A stretch of 64,000 nucleotides of DNA from Massilia sp. IC2-278 (GCF_020708045.1 NZ_JAJFES010000001.1:62001-126000); one strand, 5' to 3'. Counted from the first letter of the stretch, positions 17,112 to 30,198 are shown. The notes: generated from the letters alone by a model not told the origin. Numbers and translations are program-made.

Positions 17112-19319
17112 TCAGGTCGGCCCGGCCCGCTCCATCTCGGCCAGCGGCAGGCGCACGCCGAACACGACTTGCCCGTCCTGGTGGCGGTAGGCGATCTCGC
17201 CTTCGTGCTCGCGCACGATCTGGGCCGCGATGTACAGTCCCAGGCCCATGCCGGTGCGGTTGCGCGGGTTGTGCAGCGAGGTGCGCTTGAAGGGATTGAA
17301 CATCGAGGCCGCCACTTCCGGTGCGATCGGCGCGCCGGCGTTGGCCACGGTCAGCTCGGCCCAGCCGTGGTCGACGGACAGGCTGGCCACGATCGGCCGC
17401 CCGACTTCGCCGTGGTGGCGCGCATTGCTCAGCAAATTGGTCAGCACCTGGGCCAGGCGGCCGCTGTCGGCGCGCACGAACACCGGCCCCGGATTGGCGA
17501 ACACGTAGTCGATGGTCGGGTAGGCCAGGCGCGATTCGTCGATCACGTCCTCGGCCAGCGCGGCCAGGTCGAGCGGCGCCAGCACCATGCCCAGGCCCAT
17601 GCCGCCGTCGATGCGGCTCATGTCGAGCACTTGCCCGATCAGGCGCTGCATGCGGTTGCTGGACGACTGGATGCGCCGCGCCAAAGTCGGCTGGGTGCTG
17701 CCGCGCTCGAGCAGGGTGCCGGCCATGTTAATCGAGTGCAGCGGGTCGCGCAGGTCGTGCCCGAGCATGGCGAGCAATTGGGCGCGCGTGGATTCGGTCT
17801 GGGCGCGCCGCGCGTTCGAGGCGCGCAGCAGTTCGGATTGCGTCAGGCGTGCATTCGACAGCACGGCCAGCTCCCAGGGGTGCGAGCGGCCGCGCACGGT
17901 TTCGTGCCAGGCGTCGAACGAGCCGCGCGGCGTCAGGCGCGCGCCGAGCGGGCCGATCTGGATCGTCTTTTCCGGACGGCCGCCCCAGGACACGTGTTCG
18001 ATCTGCTCGGTGCGCAGCAGCAGGCACCAGCCGCCGCCGGGCGGATCGAAGGGCAGGGCCAGCATGCCGACCCACTTGCCCAGGCTGCCCTGCACTTGCG
18101 CCGGCCATTCGTCGAGCGCATCGAAGGTCACGATGTCGCTGGCTTCCTGCGGCAGGGCGCGCACGATGGCTTCGGCCGTCTCGCGCTCGATCGGGCCGTG
18201 GCTGAACACCTTGCCGTTGTGGACCGCCACCAGCGCCTGCGAACGGGTCGCAGACATCAGGTCCTGCGCGTGATGGGCCAGGGCGTCGAGCGGCTCTTCG
18301 TCGATCAGCAGCGACTCGACCAGGGCGGTGCGCACGCTGGCCGATTGCTCGACCAGTTCGGCGTCGGCGCGCGCCTCGATGCTTTGCACGGTCGAGGCCA
18401 GCACCTGGGCCAGCACGTCGGCCGCCATGCGCAGCGCATGCGGCACCTGCTTCGGCGTCATGTGGTGGCAGGCGAGCAGGCCCCAGAGGCGGCCATTGAT
18501 GACGATCGAGACGCTCATCGAAGCCTGGATGCCCATGTTCTGCAGGTATTCCACATGGATCGGCGAAACGCTGCGCAGCACGCCGAAGCTCATGTCGAGC
18601 GGCGCGCCGCCGGGCGCACCCAGCAGCGGCACCGGCTGGTAGCCGATGTCGGCGATCATGCGCAGGGTGTTCAGTACATACAGGCGGCGCGCCTGGGCCG
18701 GGATGTCGCCTGCGGGATAGCGCTGGCCGAGGTAGGGGACCAGGTCGTCGTGGCGCGCCTCGGCCACCACGTCGCCGCTGTCGTCTTCGCGGAAGCGGTA
18801 GGCCATCACGCGGTCGAAGCCGGTGAAGTCGCGCACCTGGCGCACTGCCGTTTCCAGCAGGCCCTCGATGCTGCGCTGGCGCCGCACGCGCTCGATCGAG
18901 CTGTGCGCGCGCACGGCGAACAGGGCGACTTCGTCGGCCGGCACGTCGCGCGACTCGAATTCGGCCACGATGCGGCCGTTCGTGCCATGCACGATGGCGT
19001 CGAAACCGCGGCCGTCGACCATCACCGCCGCCACCATCGGCGCGCATTCGCCTTCACCTACGGCGTCGGCGCACTCGGCAATCAGTTCGGCGCAGGCGGC
19101 AGGCAAGGGGAGTTCGGTATAGGAGCGGCCAAGTTGCAGGGCGGCCAGCAGCCCGGCGGGCACGTTCGCGCTCCAGCCTTCGACAAGACCCTGCGTATCC
19201 ATGAACACGAGGAAGCCGTGTGGTTGAATCGATCCCGGAACGTGGATGGGTTCTTCTGCGCAGTTCGCCAGGTCTGCCTGGGCGGGCACAGGCATCGGGA
19301 CGGCCTGAATCGACTTCAA
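17112..19319 (-). CDS. Bacteriophytochrome sensor histidine kinase
   Basis: 735 residues: PAS (about 20-120), GAF (about 135-310), PHY (about 320-490), HisKA and HATPase. Cys20 in LANCAEEPIHVPGSIQPHG is the biliverdin-binding cysteine of bacterial phytochromes. The chromophore-pocket motif reads YPAGDIPAQAR, with Gly where PASDIP is usual. The PHY tongue has LTPRGSFDAWHETVRG. The kinase H-box is MLGHDLRDPLHSI and the G-box GMGLGLYIAAQI. It should sense red/far-red light. No heme oxygenase (biliverdin supply) or response regulator is adjacent, so its partner is elsewhere. Confidence 0.93.
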   Translation of the reverse strand: MKSIQAVPMPVPAQADLANCAEEPIHVPGSIQPHGFLVFMDTQGLVEGWSANVPAGLLAALQLGRSYTELPLPAACAELIAECADAVGEGECAPMVAAVMVDGRGFDAIVHGTNGRIVAEFESRDVPADEVALFAVRAHSSIERVRRQRSIEGLLETAVRQVRDFTGFDRVMAYRFREDDSGDVVAEARHDDLVPYLGQRYPAGDIPAQARRLYVLNTLRMIADIGYQPVPLLGAPGGAPLDMSFGVLRSVSPIHVEYLQNMGIQASMSVSIVINGRLWGLLACHHMTPKQVPHALRMAADVLAQVLASTVQSIEARADAELVEQSASVRTALVESLLIDEEPLDALAHHAQDLMSATRSQALVAVHNGKVFSHGPIERETAEAIVRALPQEASDIVTFDALDEWPAQVQGSLGKWVGMLALPFDPPGGGWCLLLRTEQIEHVSWGGRPEKTIQIGPLGARLTPRGSFDAWHETVRGRSHPWELAVLSNARLTQSELLRASNARRAQTESTRAQLLAMLGHDLRDPLHSINMAGTLLERGSTQPTLARRIQSSSNRMQRLIGQVLDMSRIDGGMGLGMVLAPLDLAALAEDVIDESRLAYPTIDYVFANPGPVFVRADSGRLAQVLTNLLSNARHHGEVGRPIVASLSVDHGWAELTVANAGAPIAPEVAASMFNPFKRTSLHNPRNRTGMGLGLYIAAQIVREHEGEIAYRHQDGQVVFGVRLPLAEMERAGPT

Positions 19320-19477
19320 TGTATTCCCTTCTATTTAGGGGGGCTGGACAGCTACGCTGGCATTCTACAACGCGACGTCGACGGGGAGCGCACCGGTTTG
19401 TTTCACGATAGTACTAAAAACGGAGAAGGCGCGCCGGATGAGGCTATTCTGACACAAGCTAGTGTCAATACGGAAAT

Positions 19478-20146
19478 TCAGCGATCCAGCGCCGGCTTCA
19501 ACAGCACGACCAGGGCGCCATGGCCGCCGTCGGCGCGGTTGGCCACGCAGAAGGCCACCACTTCGTCCTTTTGCACCAGCCAGCTGTGCACCACCGAGCG
19601 CAGCACCGGCTCGCCGTTCGGCGAACCGTAGCCGATGCCGTGGATGATGCGCACGCAGCGCACCCCGCGGCGCATGCTGCGGCGGATGAAGTCGCCCACC
19701 TGGCCGCGCGCGACGTCGCGCGTCATGCCGTGCAGGTCGAGCTCGTCCTGGATGGGCCAGTGGCGCTTGCGTAGTTTTTTTACAACATCCGGGCCGACGC
19801 CCTCGCGCGCATAGCTGAGGGTGGGGTCGTCGTCGAGCAGGCCGTCGACGTCGAACAGGTCCGACAGTGATTCCTGCAGCACCAGGGCGTCGTCTTCTTC
19901 CTGGCTCAGGCGGCGCTGCTCGGGCGTAGCGCGCAGCAGCGCTTCCTGCACCGGGCGGTAGACGTAGCGGTCCGATTCCGGCAGCTTCGTCACGCCGTCC
20001 ATGGCGCCGCGAAATTCCACGGCGCGTTCGCGCGCGATGCGCTCGCGCCGCTCACGGGCGGCCTGTTCGATGGCGCGCACGCGTTCCTCTTCCTTGAGCT
20101 GGTCGCGCAAGGATTTCAGGTCGGCAAAGTCCTTCATGCCTGCCAT
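19478..20146 (-). CDS. Smr-domain protein (SmrA-like nuclease)
   Basis: 222 residues. A charged coiled-coil-like N-terminus (DLKSLRDQLKEEERVRAIEQ) is followed by a C-terminal Smr domain with the two signatures LDLHGMTRDVARGQV and IIHGIGYGSPNGEPVL. Smr domains in MutS2 and SmrA are nucleic-acid endonucleases. ATG 20146 (MAGMKDF) or 20137 (MKDF) may be the start. Downstream of trxB in the same direction but separated from it by a 103-base hairpin element. Confidence 0.9.
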   Translation of the reverse strand: MAGMKDFADLKSLRDQLKEEERVRAIEQAARERRERIARERAVEFRGAMDGVTKLPESDRYVYRPVQEALLRATPEQRRLSQEEDDALVLQESLSDLFDVDGLLDDDPTLSYAREGVGPDVVKKLRKRHWPIQDELDLHGMTRDVARGQVGDFIRRSMRRGVRCVRIIHGIGYGSPNGEPVLRSVVHSWLVQKDEVVAFCVANRADGGHGALVVLLKPALDR

Positions 20147-20167
20147 CGTCAGTTTCGTCCTTCCATT

Positions 20168-20269
20168 AACGTGTGTGAAAAAGACGCCAGGGCAAGGCGC
20201 GTCGTCGAAGACAGTACGAATGTACGGCGAGACGATGCAACGCAGCCATGGCGTTTTTTTCGCGCACGT

Positions 20270-20270
<1 letters not shown>
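20168..20270. terminator. Long imperfect inverted repeat, probable trxB terminator
   Basis: Left arm 20168-20193 and right arm 20245-20270 match at 22 of 26 positions when folded. Read on the minus strand, the stem begins exactly at the trxB stop codon and ends in GGCGTCTTTTTCAC, so it can terminate trxB transcription. The centre has another small dyad GTACGAATGTAC. I suspect a repeated, REP-type terminator; copy number needs a genome search. Confidence 0.65.
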
Positions 20271-21280
<1,010 letters not shown>

Positions 21281-21403
21281 TCAAGACAGCGATTTCGTCG
21301 TCGAATACAACGCAGATTATAGACGATGATGCGCACAAGCATGAATGATGAGGCCGTCTTGGCAATATATGCCTTAGAATGGCTGGATTCCGCTATCGCG
21401 AAG

Positions 21404-23974
21404 ATGAATGCACCACGCAGCATGAGCAAGAAGAGTTCCGCCCCTCCCTCGAATGTCCCCCGCAATACGGCCGGCCGCGCTCCGCTGCCGGGCAGGCTTG
21501 CGCGCCTCCTGCTGGAAGCGCGCTGGATCGCCATGGCGGTCGCCTTCCTGTATTTCGTCCTGATCCTGCTGAGCTACAACAAGGCCGATCCGGGCTGGTC
21601 GCACGCGAACACCGTGCCGCAGATTGCCAATCTCGGCGGCAAGGCCGGCGCCTGGCTCGCCGACTTGCTGCTGTTTATCTTCGGCTTTTCCGCCTGGTGG
21701 TGGGGCGGCCTGTTCCTGCGCGCCGTCTGGCGCGGCTACCGGCGCCTGAAAGACACCGATCCGGCCCCGCGCGAACCCGAGCACCAGGACGAATTCATCA
21801 TCCGCTGGATCGGCTTCGCCCTGATGTTCGCCGGCAGCGTCGGCCTGGAATACCTGCGCATGTGGTCCTGGGACGTCGATCTGCCGCGCGCCCCGGGCGG
21901 CGTGCTCGGCCAGCTGCTGGGCCACGCTTCGCAGGTCGCCTTCGGCTTTACCGGCGCCACGCTGCTCCTGCTGCTGCTGTTCGGCCTGGGCTTTTCGCTG
22001 TTCTTCCAGGTGTCCTGGCTGGCCGTGGCCGAGCGCATCGGCGAGTCGGCCGAGATGACGCTGGACTGGTTCCGCCGCCGCATGGAGGCCGGCGAAGACC
22101 GCCGCCAGGGCGAAGCCGCCGCTGTCAAGCGCGACGAAGCGGTGGTCACCGAACGCGCCCGCCACGTGGAGAAGCAGCCGGCGCCGGCCCTGCGCACCGA
22201 GCCCCAGCTGGAACTGAGCAAGGCGGCCGCATCGGCCCCGGCGCGCCCGGCCATGAAGGAGCCGCGCCTGGAGCCGGACGAGGTGCCCGAATACATCGAC
22301 CTGGACGAGGACTTTAGTAGCAGCCCGCCTCCGGCCGCGAAGCCGCCGCGCACGCCGGCCCCGGCCGCTGTCGGTGCCGAGCCGGTCCTGGCGCCGATCA
22401 AGATCGAGCCGCAAATGATGTCGGTGCCGAAAGGCGAGCGCGCGGTCAAGGAGCAACAGACCCCGCTGTTCCGCGACTTGCCAGGCGACTCGACCCTGCC
22501 GCCGCTGGCCCTGCTCGACGAAGCGCCGCCGGCCCAGGAAACCGTGGCCGTCGACGTGCTGGAATTCACGAGCCGCCTGATCGAGAAAAAGCTGTCGGAC
22601 TTCGGCGTCGAAGCCGCGGTCGTGGCCGCCTATCCGGGCCCGGTCGTCACGCGCTACGAAATCGAGCCGGCCACCGGCGTGAAAGGCAGCCAGATCGTCA
22701 ACCTGGCGCGCGACCTGGCGCGTTCGCTGTCGCTGACCTCGATCCGCGTGGTCGAGACCATTCCCGGCAAGAACTACATGGCGCTGGAACTGCCGAATCC
22801 GAAGCGCCAGATCGTGCGCCTGACGGAAATCGTCGGCTCCAAGGTCTACAACGACTCCGCCTCGAACCTGACGGTGGCGCTGGGCAAGGATATCGCCGGC
22901 AAGCCGGTGGTGGCCGACCTGGCCAAGATGCCGCACCTGCTGGTTGCCGGTACCACCGGCTCCGGTAAGTCGGTGGGCATCAACGCCACCATCCTGTCGC
23001 TGCTGTACAAATCCGACCCGGCGGACGTGCGCCTGATCCTGATCGACCCGAAGATGCTGGAAATGTCGGTGTATGAGGGCATCCCGCACCTGCTGGCGCC
23101 GGTGGTGACCGACATGCGCCAGGCCGGCCACGCCCTGAACTGGGCCGTGAACGAGATGGAGCGCCGGTACAAGTTAATGTCTAAATTGGGCGTGCGTAAC
23201 CTGGCCGGCTACAACGCCAAGATCGCGGAAGCAACGAAGCGGGAAGAGCACATTCCGAATCCATTCTCGATCATGCCCGACAATCCCGAGCCGCTGGAAA
23301 AGCTGCCGACGATCGTCATCATCATCGACGAACTCGCCGACCTGATGATGGTGGTCGGCAAGAAGGTGGAAGAACTGATCGCCCGTATCGCCCAGAAGGC
23401 GCGTGCGGCGGGGATCCACCTGATTCTTGCGACCCAGCGCCCGTCGGTCGACGTGATCACCGGCCTGATCAAGGCGAACATCCCGACCCGCATCGCGTTC
23501 CAGGTCTCGTCGAAAATCGACTCGCGCACGATTCTCGACCAGATGGGGGCCGAAACCCTGCTCGGCATGGGCGACATGCTGTACATGCCGCCGGGCACCG
23601 GCCTGCCGGTGCGCGTGCACGGCGCCTTTGTCTCGGACGACGAAGTGCATCGAGTTGTAAAACATCTTCAATCGATGGGCGAGCCGAATTACATTGAAGG
23701 CATCCTGGAAGGCGGCACGATGGAAGAGGGCGGCGCCGGCGGCGATGCCACGGCCGGCGAGGGCGGCGGCGAGTCCGACGCCATGTACGACCAGGCGGTG
23801 CAGGTCGTGCTGAAGAACCGCCGCGCGTCGATTTCGCTGGTCCAGCGCCACCTGCGCATCGGCTACAACCGCGCTGCGCGCCTGCTCGAGCAGATGGAGC
23901 AGAGCGGCGTGGTCTCGCCGATGCAATCGAACGGCAACCGCGACATCCTCGTGCCCGCCACCAGCGCCGAGTAA
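21404..23974 (+). CDS. ftsK: DNA translocase FtsK
   Basis: About 856 residues. Four N-terminal membrane helices (e.g. [20 protein letters not shown]) anchor it at the division septum; a Pro/Ala-rich linker of about 300 residues follows; the motor has Walker [16 protein letters not shown] and Walker [15 protein letters not shown]; the C-terminal gamma winged helix ([20 protein letters not shown]) reads KOPS sites. It clears chromosome dimers with XerCD at dif. The start is uncertain: ATG 21404 ([10 protein letters not shown]) or 21422; the frame is open from 21326 but the upstream residues do not look conserved. Confidence 0.93.
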   Translation: MNAPRSMSKKSSAPPSNVPRNTAGRAPLPGRLARLLLEARWIAMAVAFLYFVLILLSYNKADPGWSHANTVPQIANLGGKAGAWLADLLLFIFGFSAWWWGGLFLRAVWRGYRRLKDTDPAPREPEHQDEFIIRWIGFALMFAGSVGLEYLRMWSWDVDLPRAPGGVLGQLLGHASQVAFGFTGATLLLLLLFGLGFSLFFQVSWLAVAERIGESAEMTLDWFRRRMEAGEDRRQGEAAAVKRDEAVVTERARHVEKQPAPALRTEPQLELSKAAASAPARPAMKEPRLEPDEVPEYIDLDEDFSSSPPPAAKPPRTPAPAAVGAEPVLAPIKIEPQMMSVPKGERAVKEQQTPLFRDLPGDSTLPPLALLDEAPPAQETVAVDVLEFTSRLIEKKLSDFGVEAAVVAAYPGPVVTRYEIEPATGVKGSQIVNLARDLARSLSLTSIRVVETIPGKNYMALELPNPKRQIVRLTEIVGSKVYNDSASNLTVALGKDIAGKPVVADLAKMPHLLVAGTTGSGKSVGINATILSLLYKSDPADVRLILIDPKMLEMSVYEGIPHLLAPVVTDMRQAGHALNWAVNEMERRYKLMSKLGVRNLAGYNAKIAEATKREEHIPNPFSIMPDNPEPLEKLPTIVIIIDELADLMMVVGKKVEELIARIAQKARAAGIHLILATQRPSVDVITGLIKANIPTRIAFQVSSKIDSRTILDQMGAETLLGMGDMLYMPPGTGLPVRVHGAFVSDDEVHRVVKHLQSMGEPNYIEGILEGGTMEEGGAGGDATAGEGGGESDAMYDQAVQVVLKNRRASISLVQRHLRIGYNRAARLLEQMEQSGVVSPMQSNGNRDILVPATSAE

Positions 23975-24025
23975 CCAAGCCGGTACTTTGAAGTCCATCC
24001 AACCGGGCGGTTTGCATGCCGCCTT

Positions 24026-24068
24026 CGTAGGGTGGGCCGGGCCGCGCAAGGCACCTGTGCCCACGCGG
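24026..24068 (+). repeat. Single GTGGGC...GCCCACGCGG palindrome (REP-like)
   Basis: Begins CGTAGGGTGGGCC and ends CCTGTGCCCACGCGG with a 15-base centre. It is nearly identical in both halves to the copy at 50795-50834 and related to the paired elements at 16201 and 40015. It lies between ftsK and lolA. Confidence 0.75.
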
Positions 24069-24106
24069 TCGTGCCCATGCACACCCCAACGCAAAAAAGG
24101 ACCACG

Positions 24107-24745
24107 ATGAAGAACAACACGAAAACGACTATCGCCACCCTGATCGCCACCGCCACCCTGGCCCTGGCCGGCACCGCCCACGCCGCCGCATTGGACCAAT
24201 TCAAATCCTTCGTCTCCGGCACCAAATCCGCCAAGGGCGAATTCACCCAGCAACAGCAACGCAAGTCCACCAACGGCAAGGCCACGCCTGCCTCGAGCGG
24301 CAGCTTCGTCTTCGCCCGCCCCGGCAAGTTCATCTGGACCTACCAGAAGCCCTACGAACAAGTGCTGCAGGCCGACGGCGACCAGCTCTACATCTACGAC
24401 AAGGACCTGAACCAGGTCACCACCAGGAAGCTCGGCAACGCATTGGGTTCCTCGCCGGCCGCCATCCTGTTCGGCAGCAACGACCTGGAAAAGAACTTCA
24501 CCCTGTCCGAAGCCGGCACGCGCGACGGCCTGGAATGGCTGAACGCCGTACCGAAGGCGCGCGACACGACCTTCGAACAGATCAGCATCGGCCTGCGCGA
24601 CGGCATTCCGCAGGCAATGGAACTGAAGGACACCTTCGGCCAGACCTCGGTGCTGAAGTTCACCAATTTCCAGCGCAACCCGTCTCTGGGCGCCCAGCAG
24701 TTCAAGTTCGAGATGCCGAAGGGCGCGGACGTCATCAATAACTGA
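24107..24745 (+). CDS. lolA: Outer-membrane lipoprotein carrier protein LolA
   Basis: 212 residues with a signal peptide cleaved after GTAHAA, then the LolA fold ([49 protein letters not shown]). Periplasmic chaperone that takes lipoproteins from LolCDE to LolB. AAGG lies 6 bases upstream of ATG 24107. The ftsK-lolA-rarA-serS order is common in beta- and gammaproteobacteria. A terminator follows. Confidence 0.95.
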   Translation: MKNNTKTTIATLIATATLALAGTAHAAALDQFKSFVSGTKSAKGEFTQQQQRKSTNGKATPASSGSFVFARPGKFIWTYQKPYEQVLQADGDQLYIYDKDLNQVTTRKLGNALGSSPAAILFGSNDLEKNFTLSEAGTRDGLEWLNAVPKARDTTFEQISIGLRDGIPQAMELKDTFGQTSVLKFTNFQRNPSLGAQQFKFEMPKGADVINN

Positions 24746-24771
24746 CGCGCCTAGCTGTAGCCTGCCATCCG

Positions 24772-24800
24772 AAGCCGCTCCTGACCGGGGCGGCTTTTTT
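24772..24800 (+). terminator. Rho-independent terminator after lolA
   Basis: Stem AAGCCGC/GCGGCTT with adjacent G-C pairs and a run of six T at 24795-24800, 27 bases past the lolA stop. Confidence 0.85.
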
Positions 24801-24945
24801 CATGGGTGGGCCAGGCTTGCATCAAGCGTGCGAGGGCGCCCGGCATGCGTGCACTTCGCGGCGTGTGCAGGCATCGGCTACACTAGCTGCATGCACAACC
24901 ATTCGCACTATTTCGCCGTTCCGGCACCCGTTCGGGGAGCGCCGC

Positions 24946-26256
24946 ATGGATGACCTGTTCAAGCACGAACCCGCGGCCCCGCTGGCCGAAGCCCTGCGTC
25001 CGCGCACCATTGATGAAGTGATCGGCCAAAGCCACCTGCTCGGCCCCGGCAAGCCGCTGAACCTGGTGTTCAAGTCCGGCAAGCCGCACTCGATGATCCT
25101 GTGGGGCCCGCCCGGCGTCGGCAAGACCACGCTGGCGCGCCTGACGGCCTACGCCTTCGACTGCGAATTCATCGCCCTGTCCGCTGTGTTGTCCGGCGTG
25201 AAGGACATTCGCGCCGCCGTCGAGCAGGCCGAGCAGTACCTGGCGCGCGGCAAGCACACGATTTTGTTCATCGACGAGATCCACCGCTTCAACAAGTCGC
25301 AGCAGGATGCCTTGCTGCCCTTCGTCGAGTCCGGTCTCGTGACGCTGATCGGCGCCACCACCGAGAACCCCTCGTTCGAAGTGAATTCGGCGCTGCTGTC
25401 GCGCTCGCAGGTGTACGTGCTCAAAGCCTTGAACGACGACGAAATGCGCCAGCTCCTGAAGCGCGCGCAGGAAAGGGTGCTGAAGCACCTGACGTTTGAC
25501 GAGGTCGCGGTGAATACCCTGGTCGGCTATGCCGACGGCGACGCGCGCCGCTTCCTGAACCTGCTGGAGCAGACCAAAACCTCGGCCGAGACTTCTGGCA
25601 TCACCACCATTACCGGCGAGTTCGTCGACAACGCGCTGACCCTGAATTCGCGCCGCTTCGACAAGGGCGGCGACAATTTCTACGACCAGATCTCGGCCCT
25701 GCACAAGTCGGTGCGCGGTTCGCATCCGGATGCGGCCCTGTACTGGCTGTGCCGCATGCTCGACGGTGGCGCCGATGCTAAGTACCTGTCGCGCCGCATC
25801 GTGCGCATGGCCTGGGAAGACATCGGCCTGGCCGACCCGCGCGCGCTGCAGATCGCGAACGACGCCGCCACGACCTACGAGCGGCTGGGCTCGCCCGAGG
25901 GCGAACTGGCGCTGGGGCAGGCCGTGATCTATCTCGCCATTGCCGCGAAGAGCAACGCCGGCTACAACGCCTTCAATGCGGCCATGGCGTTCGTGCGCAA
26001 GGATAAGTCGCGCGAAGTGCCGGTGCACCTGCGCAATGCGCCGACCAAGCTCATGAAGGAGCTGGGCTACGGCCACGAATACCGCTATGCGCACGACGAG
26101 CCGAACGCCTATGCGGCCGGCGAAACCTACCTGCCGGACGGCATGCCCGAGCCGCGCTGGTACCAGCCGGTGCCGCGCGGGATCGAGGCCAAGGTGGCCG
26201 ACAAGCTGGCCTTCCTGCGCCAGCTCGACGCCGACGCGCAAGGCGAAGAAAGTTGA
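24946..26256 (+). CDS. rarA: Replication-associated recombination protein A
   Basis: 436 residues of the RarA/MgsA/WRNIP1 AAA+ family acting at stalled forks. Opening [20 protein letters not shown], Walker [15 protein letters not shown], Walker [18 protein letters not shown], sensor [12 protein letters not shown], and the C-terminal tetramer domain. GGGGAG precedes ATG 24946 by 6 bases. Monocistronic or read with serS. Confidence 0.95.
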   Translation: MDDLFKHEPAAPLAEALRPRTIDEVIGQSHLLGPGKPLNLVFKSGKPHSMILWGPPGVGKTTLARLTAYAFDCEFIALSAVLSGVKDIRAAVEQAEQYLARGKHTILFIDEIHRFNKSQQDALLPFVESGLVTLIGATTENPSFEVNSALLSRSQVYVLKALNDDEMRQLLKRAQERVLKHLTFDEVAVNTLVGYADGDARRFLNLLEQTKTSAETSGITTITGEFVDNALTLNSRRFDKGGDNFYDQISALHKSVRGSHPDAALYWLCRMLDGGADAKYLSRRIVRMAWEDIGLADPRALQIANDAATTYERLGSPEGELALGQAVIYLAIAAKSNAGYNAFNAAMAFVRKDKSREVPVHLRNAPTKLMKELGYGHEYRYAHDEPNAYAAGETYLPDGMPEPRWYQPVPRGIEAKVADKLAFLRQLDADAQGEES

Positions 26257-26308
26257 GGGAAGGGGGCGCGCCCGCCGCCCTTAGCAAGCTCATCCATTAC
26301 GCGCGTAA

Positions 26309-27673
<1,365 letters not shown>

Positions 27674-27716
27674 ATGTCGAAAGGGGAGGGGTGATTCGTT
27701 TGAAACGAATTAGCTC

Positions 27717-27745
27717 TTCCGTTTTCGGTAGAGGCTGGCTATAAT
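27717..27745 (+). promoter_or_regulatory. Promoter of first tRNA-Ser
   Basis: Perfect -10 TATAAT at 27740-27745 with weak -35 TTCCGT 17 bases upstream. The same layout (TTCCAC, 17 bases, TATAAT) precedes the second copy. Confidence 0.75.
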
Positions 27746-27781
27746 GCATGTCTCTTGCAGCGACCACGCCGCAATGAAGTA

Positions 27782-27871
<90 letters not shown>

Positions 27872-27882
27872 AGTATTGAGCG

Positions 27883-27911
27883 AAAAAGGCTTCCGAAAGG
27901 AAGCCTTTTTT
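27883..27911 (+). terminator. Terminator of tRNA-Ser copy 1
   Basis: Hairpin AAAAAGGCTTCC-GAAA-GGAAGCCTTTTTT, 11 bases after the CCA end. Confidence 0.9.
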
Positions 27912-28004
27912 GTTTTCCGTGTCCCGTCCCTGTCATATCGTTTCCGTTCGCTGAGGCTGCCGACCCGTCGAAAAAGAAACTTTATGCTCTCGACATCTTT
28001 CTTC

Positions 28005-28033
28005 TTCCACAAACGGAAATGACCCGCTATAAT
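28005..28033 (+). promoter_or_regulatory. Promoter of second tRNA-Ser
   Basis: TATAAT at 28028-28033, TTCCAC at 28005-28010, spacer 17. Confidence 0.75.
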
Positions 28034-28070
28034 GCGGCCTCGCTTGTAGCGACCGCAACGCACCGAATAA

Positions 28071-28161
<91 letters not shown>

Positions 28162-28168
28162 TAGTAGC

Positions 28169-28197
28169 AAAAGGGCTTCCGAATGGAAGCCCTTTTT
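28169..28197 (+). terminator. Terminator of tRNA-Ser copy 2
   Basis: Hairpin AAAAGGGCTTCC-GAAT-GGAAGCCCTTTTT directly after the tRNA. Confidence 0.9.
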
Positions 28198-28231
28198 GTT
28201 TCTGGCTACTTCACTTGGTAGATGGCGTCGC

Positions 28232-29128
28232 TCACCCTGCATCTTGCTTGAACCACTCGACTAGAAAGTCGATAAACGCCGTTACCTTCGCCGACAGATT
28301 CGCCCGTTCCGGATACACTGCAAACACATCCGCGCTCGGCAATTCCCAGTCCTCCAGCAGCGGCACCAGCTTCCCCTCGGCCAAGTGAGAGTGAATGTCC
28401 CACTCCGAGCGCATTAAAATGCCGAACCCGGCCAGCGCCCACAGCACACCCGTCTCGCCATCGTTCGTACTCAGGACGCCGCGCACCTTTACCGTTTCTT
28501 CCTTGTTCCCGCGCACGAAGTGCCAGGTGCCGAACGCGGCCGCGGTTTCGCGCAGCACGATGCAGTGGTGGTGTTGCAGATCGCGCGGCTTGCCAGGGAT
28601 GCCATGCTCACGCAGGTAGTCCGGCGAAGCGCACAGTACTCTCCGGTTGGCGAGGATACGCCGCGCAACCATGCGCGAGTCCGGCACGGTGCCGAACCAG
28701 ATGCCGAGGTCGAAGGCCTGGTCCGCCAGCTTGGCAGGGCGGTCGGTGAGGTCGAGCTGGACGTCGACCTGCGGATAGCGCCGCGCGAACGCGATGATGG
28801 CCGGCGCGATGTGCCGGCGACCGAAGCCGAAGGTGGCATTCACTCGCAGCAGTCCCTTGGGGACGGCACGGCTGCTCGAGACGGACTGTTCCAGTTCCTG
28901 CAGCTCCGACAGCAGGCGCGCCCCCGTCGCCAGGTAGACCTCGCCCTCATGGGTGACGCTGATGCGGCGCGTAGTGCGGTTCAGCAGGCGCACACCCAGG
29001 CGCTTTTCCAGTGCCGCCAGGCGGGCTGTGATGGCCGGCGGCGTCACACCCCATTCGCGCGCCAGCGCAGCCAGCGAACCCCGCTTGACCAACTCGACAA
29101 AAAAGGCCAGGTCGGAAACACTGTCCAT
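28232..29128 (-). CDS. LysR-family transcriptional regulator
   Basis: 298 residues. N-terminal HTH FFVELVKRGSLAALAREWGV, TPPAITARLAALEKRLGVRL; effector domain includes HHHCIVLRETAAAFGTWHF, typical of the DmlR-like branch. Divergent from the TauE/SafE permease gene over a 160-base AT-richer gap, so it is the likely regulator of that permease. Effector unknown. Confidence 0.9.
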   Translation of the reverse strand: MDSVSDLAFFVELVKRGSLAALAREWGVTPPAITARLAALEKRLGVRLLNRTTRRISVTHEGEVYLATGARLLSELQELEQSVSSSRAVPKGLLRVNATFGFGRRHIAPAIIAFARRYPQVDVQLDLTDRPAKLADQAFDLGIWFGTVPDSRMVARRILANRRVLCASPDYLREHGIPGKPRDLQHHHCIVLRETAAAFGTWHFVRGNKEETVKVRGVLSTNDGETGVLWALAGFGILMRSEWDIHSHLAEGKLVPLLEDWELPSADVFAVYPERANLSAKVTAFIDFLVEWFKQDAG

Positions 29129-29288
29129 TATTCAGTTTGATTTAAGAATGGATAAAGTTGCAGTTTATTATGAAAGTGGAGCGAATGGTTACACTGTGGT
29201 CTGCGGCAGGGCGGCATGACGCTGATCCATCCGCAGTACTCATGAACTTTTGCGCTGCCCGTGCCAGGGTAGGGCGCCCATTGCACCA

Positions 29289-30065
29289 ATGACGAACATC
29301 CTGCCTGCCATCCTCCTGAACACCGCCCTCGGCGCCGGCTTGGGTTTTGCCGGCGGCCTGCTCGGCATCGGCGGCGGCCTGATCGCGATTCCCGTGCTGG
29401 CCTGGCTATATGGCATGGACCAGCACCTGGCCCAGGGCACGGCCCTGGTCATGATCGTGCCGAACGTGTTGATCGGCTTTTTCCGCTACCACCAGAAACA
29501 CCGCATCGATTTGCGTGCGGTGGCCGCGATCAGCGTGTTCTCGATGGTGGCGGCCTACGTGGCAGGGCGCCTGGCCAGCGGCATCGATTCCGGCGTGCTG
29601 CGCATCGCCTTTGCCCTGTTCCTGATTGCGCTGGCCCTGTACTTCGGTAGCGGCGTGCTGCGCCGCGCGCGCGGTGGCGCCGAGGCGCCGGCCCCGGCGC
29701 CGCGCCAGATGACGCGCTCGGCCTTGCCCCTGCTCGGCATTGCCAGCGGCGCCATGTCGGGCATCTTCACCATCGGCGGCGGGCTGGTGGTGGTGCCGGC
29801 CCTGGTCAGTTTGTTCCGCATGGAGCAGACCCGTGCGCAAGGGACGGCGCTGGCGCTGGTGGTGCCGAGTTCGGCCATCGCCTTGTTTGCGTATGCCCAA
29901 GGGCAGCACGTGGCGTGGGACGTGGGCGTGCCGATGGCGGTCGGCGGCATCGCCAGCGTGTCGGCGGGCGTGGCGCTGGCCTACCGCTTCCCCGCGGCGC
30001 GTTTGCGGCTGCTGTTTTGCGCGGTACTGCTGGTCACCGCCGGGGCGATGCTGGTGACCGGGTAA
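29289..30065 (+). CDS. TauE/SafE-family anion permease
   Basis: 258 residues, about eight membrane segments in two repeated halves, each with a glycine-rich motif: GFAGGLLGIGGGLIAIPVL and AMSGIFTIGGGLVVVPALV. The family (sulfite/organosulfonate exporter, DUF81) exports or imports sulfite, sulfoacetate and similar anions. ATG 29289 is preferred since the upstream frame has no family residues. Substrate unknown. Confidence 0.9.
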   Translation: MTNILPAILLNTALGAGLGFAGGLLGIGGGLIAIPVLAWLYGMDQHLAQGTALVMIVPNVLIGFFRYHQKHRIDLRAVAAISVFSMVAAYVAGRLASGIDSGVLRIAFALFLIALALYFGSGVLRRARGGAEAPAPAPRQMTRSALPLLGIASGAMSGIFTIGGGLVVVPALVSLFRMEQTRAQGTALALVVPSSAIALFAYAQGQHVAWDVGVPMAVGGIASVSAGVALAYRFPAARLRLLFCAVLLVTAGAMLVTG

Positions 30066-30077
30066 GCTCGCCATCTT

Positions 30078-30093
30078 TTCTTGATATCAAGAA
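30078..30093. promoter_or_regulatory. Perfect palindrome TTCTTGATATCAAGAA
   Basis: 16-base perfect palindrome between the permease gene and the TonB-receptor gene, 105 bases before the latter's start and followed by GCGTTATCATTT, which resembles half a Fur box. It could be an operator; as a terminator it lacks a clear T run. Confidence 0.4.
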
Positions 30094-30198
30094 TGCGTTA
30101 TCATTTAGATCGCCGCGGTCGCGATGCCTTCCTTGCATCCGCCATTCCGATCCACCCACGCATGCCGGCAGTACCGGCGCCGGAAAGATTCCTGGTTC

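Noticed and set aside
17169..19631. An 820-codon plus-strand frame opposite the bacteriophytochrome gene
   Set aside because: Composition is Arg/Gly/His-rich with no domains; the minus strand has a complete, clearly conserved phytochrome kinase.
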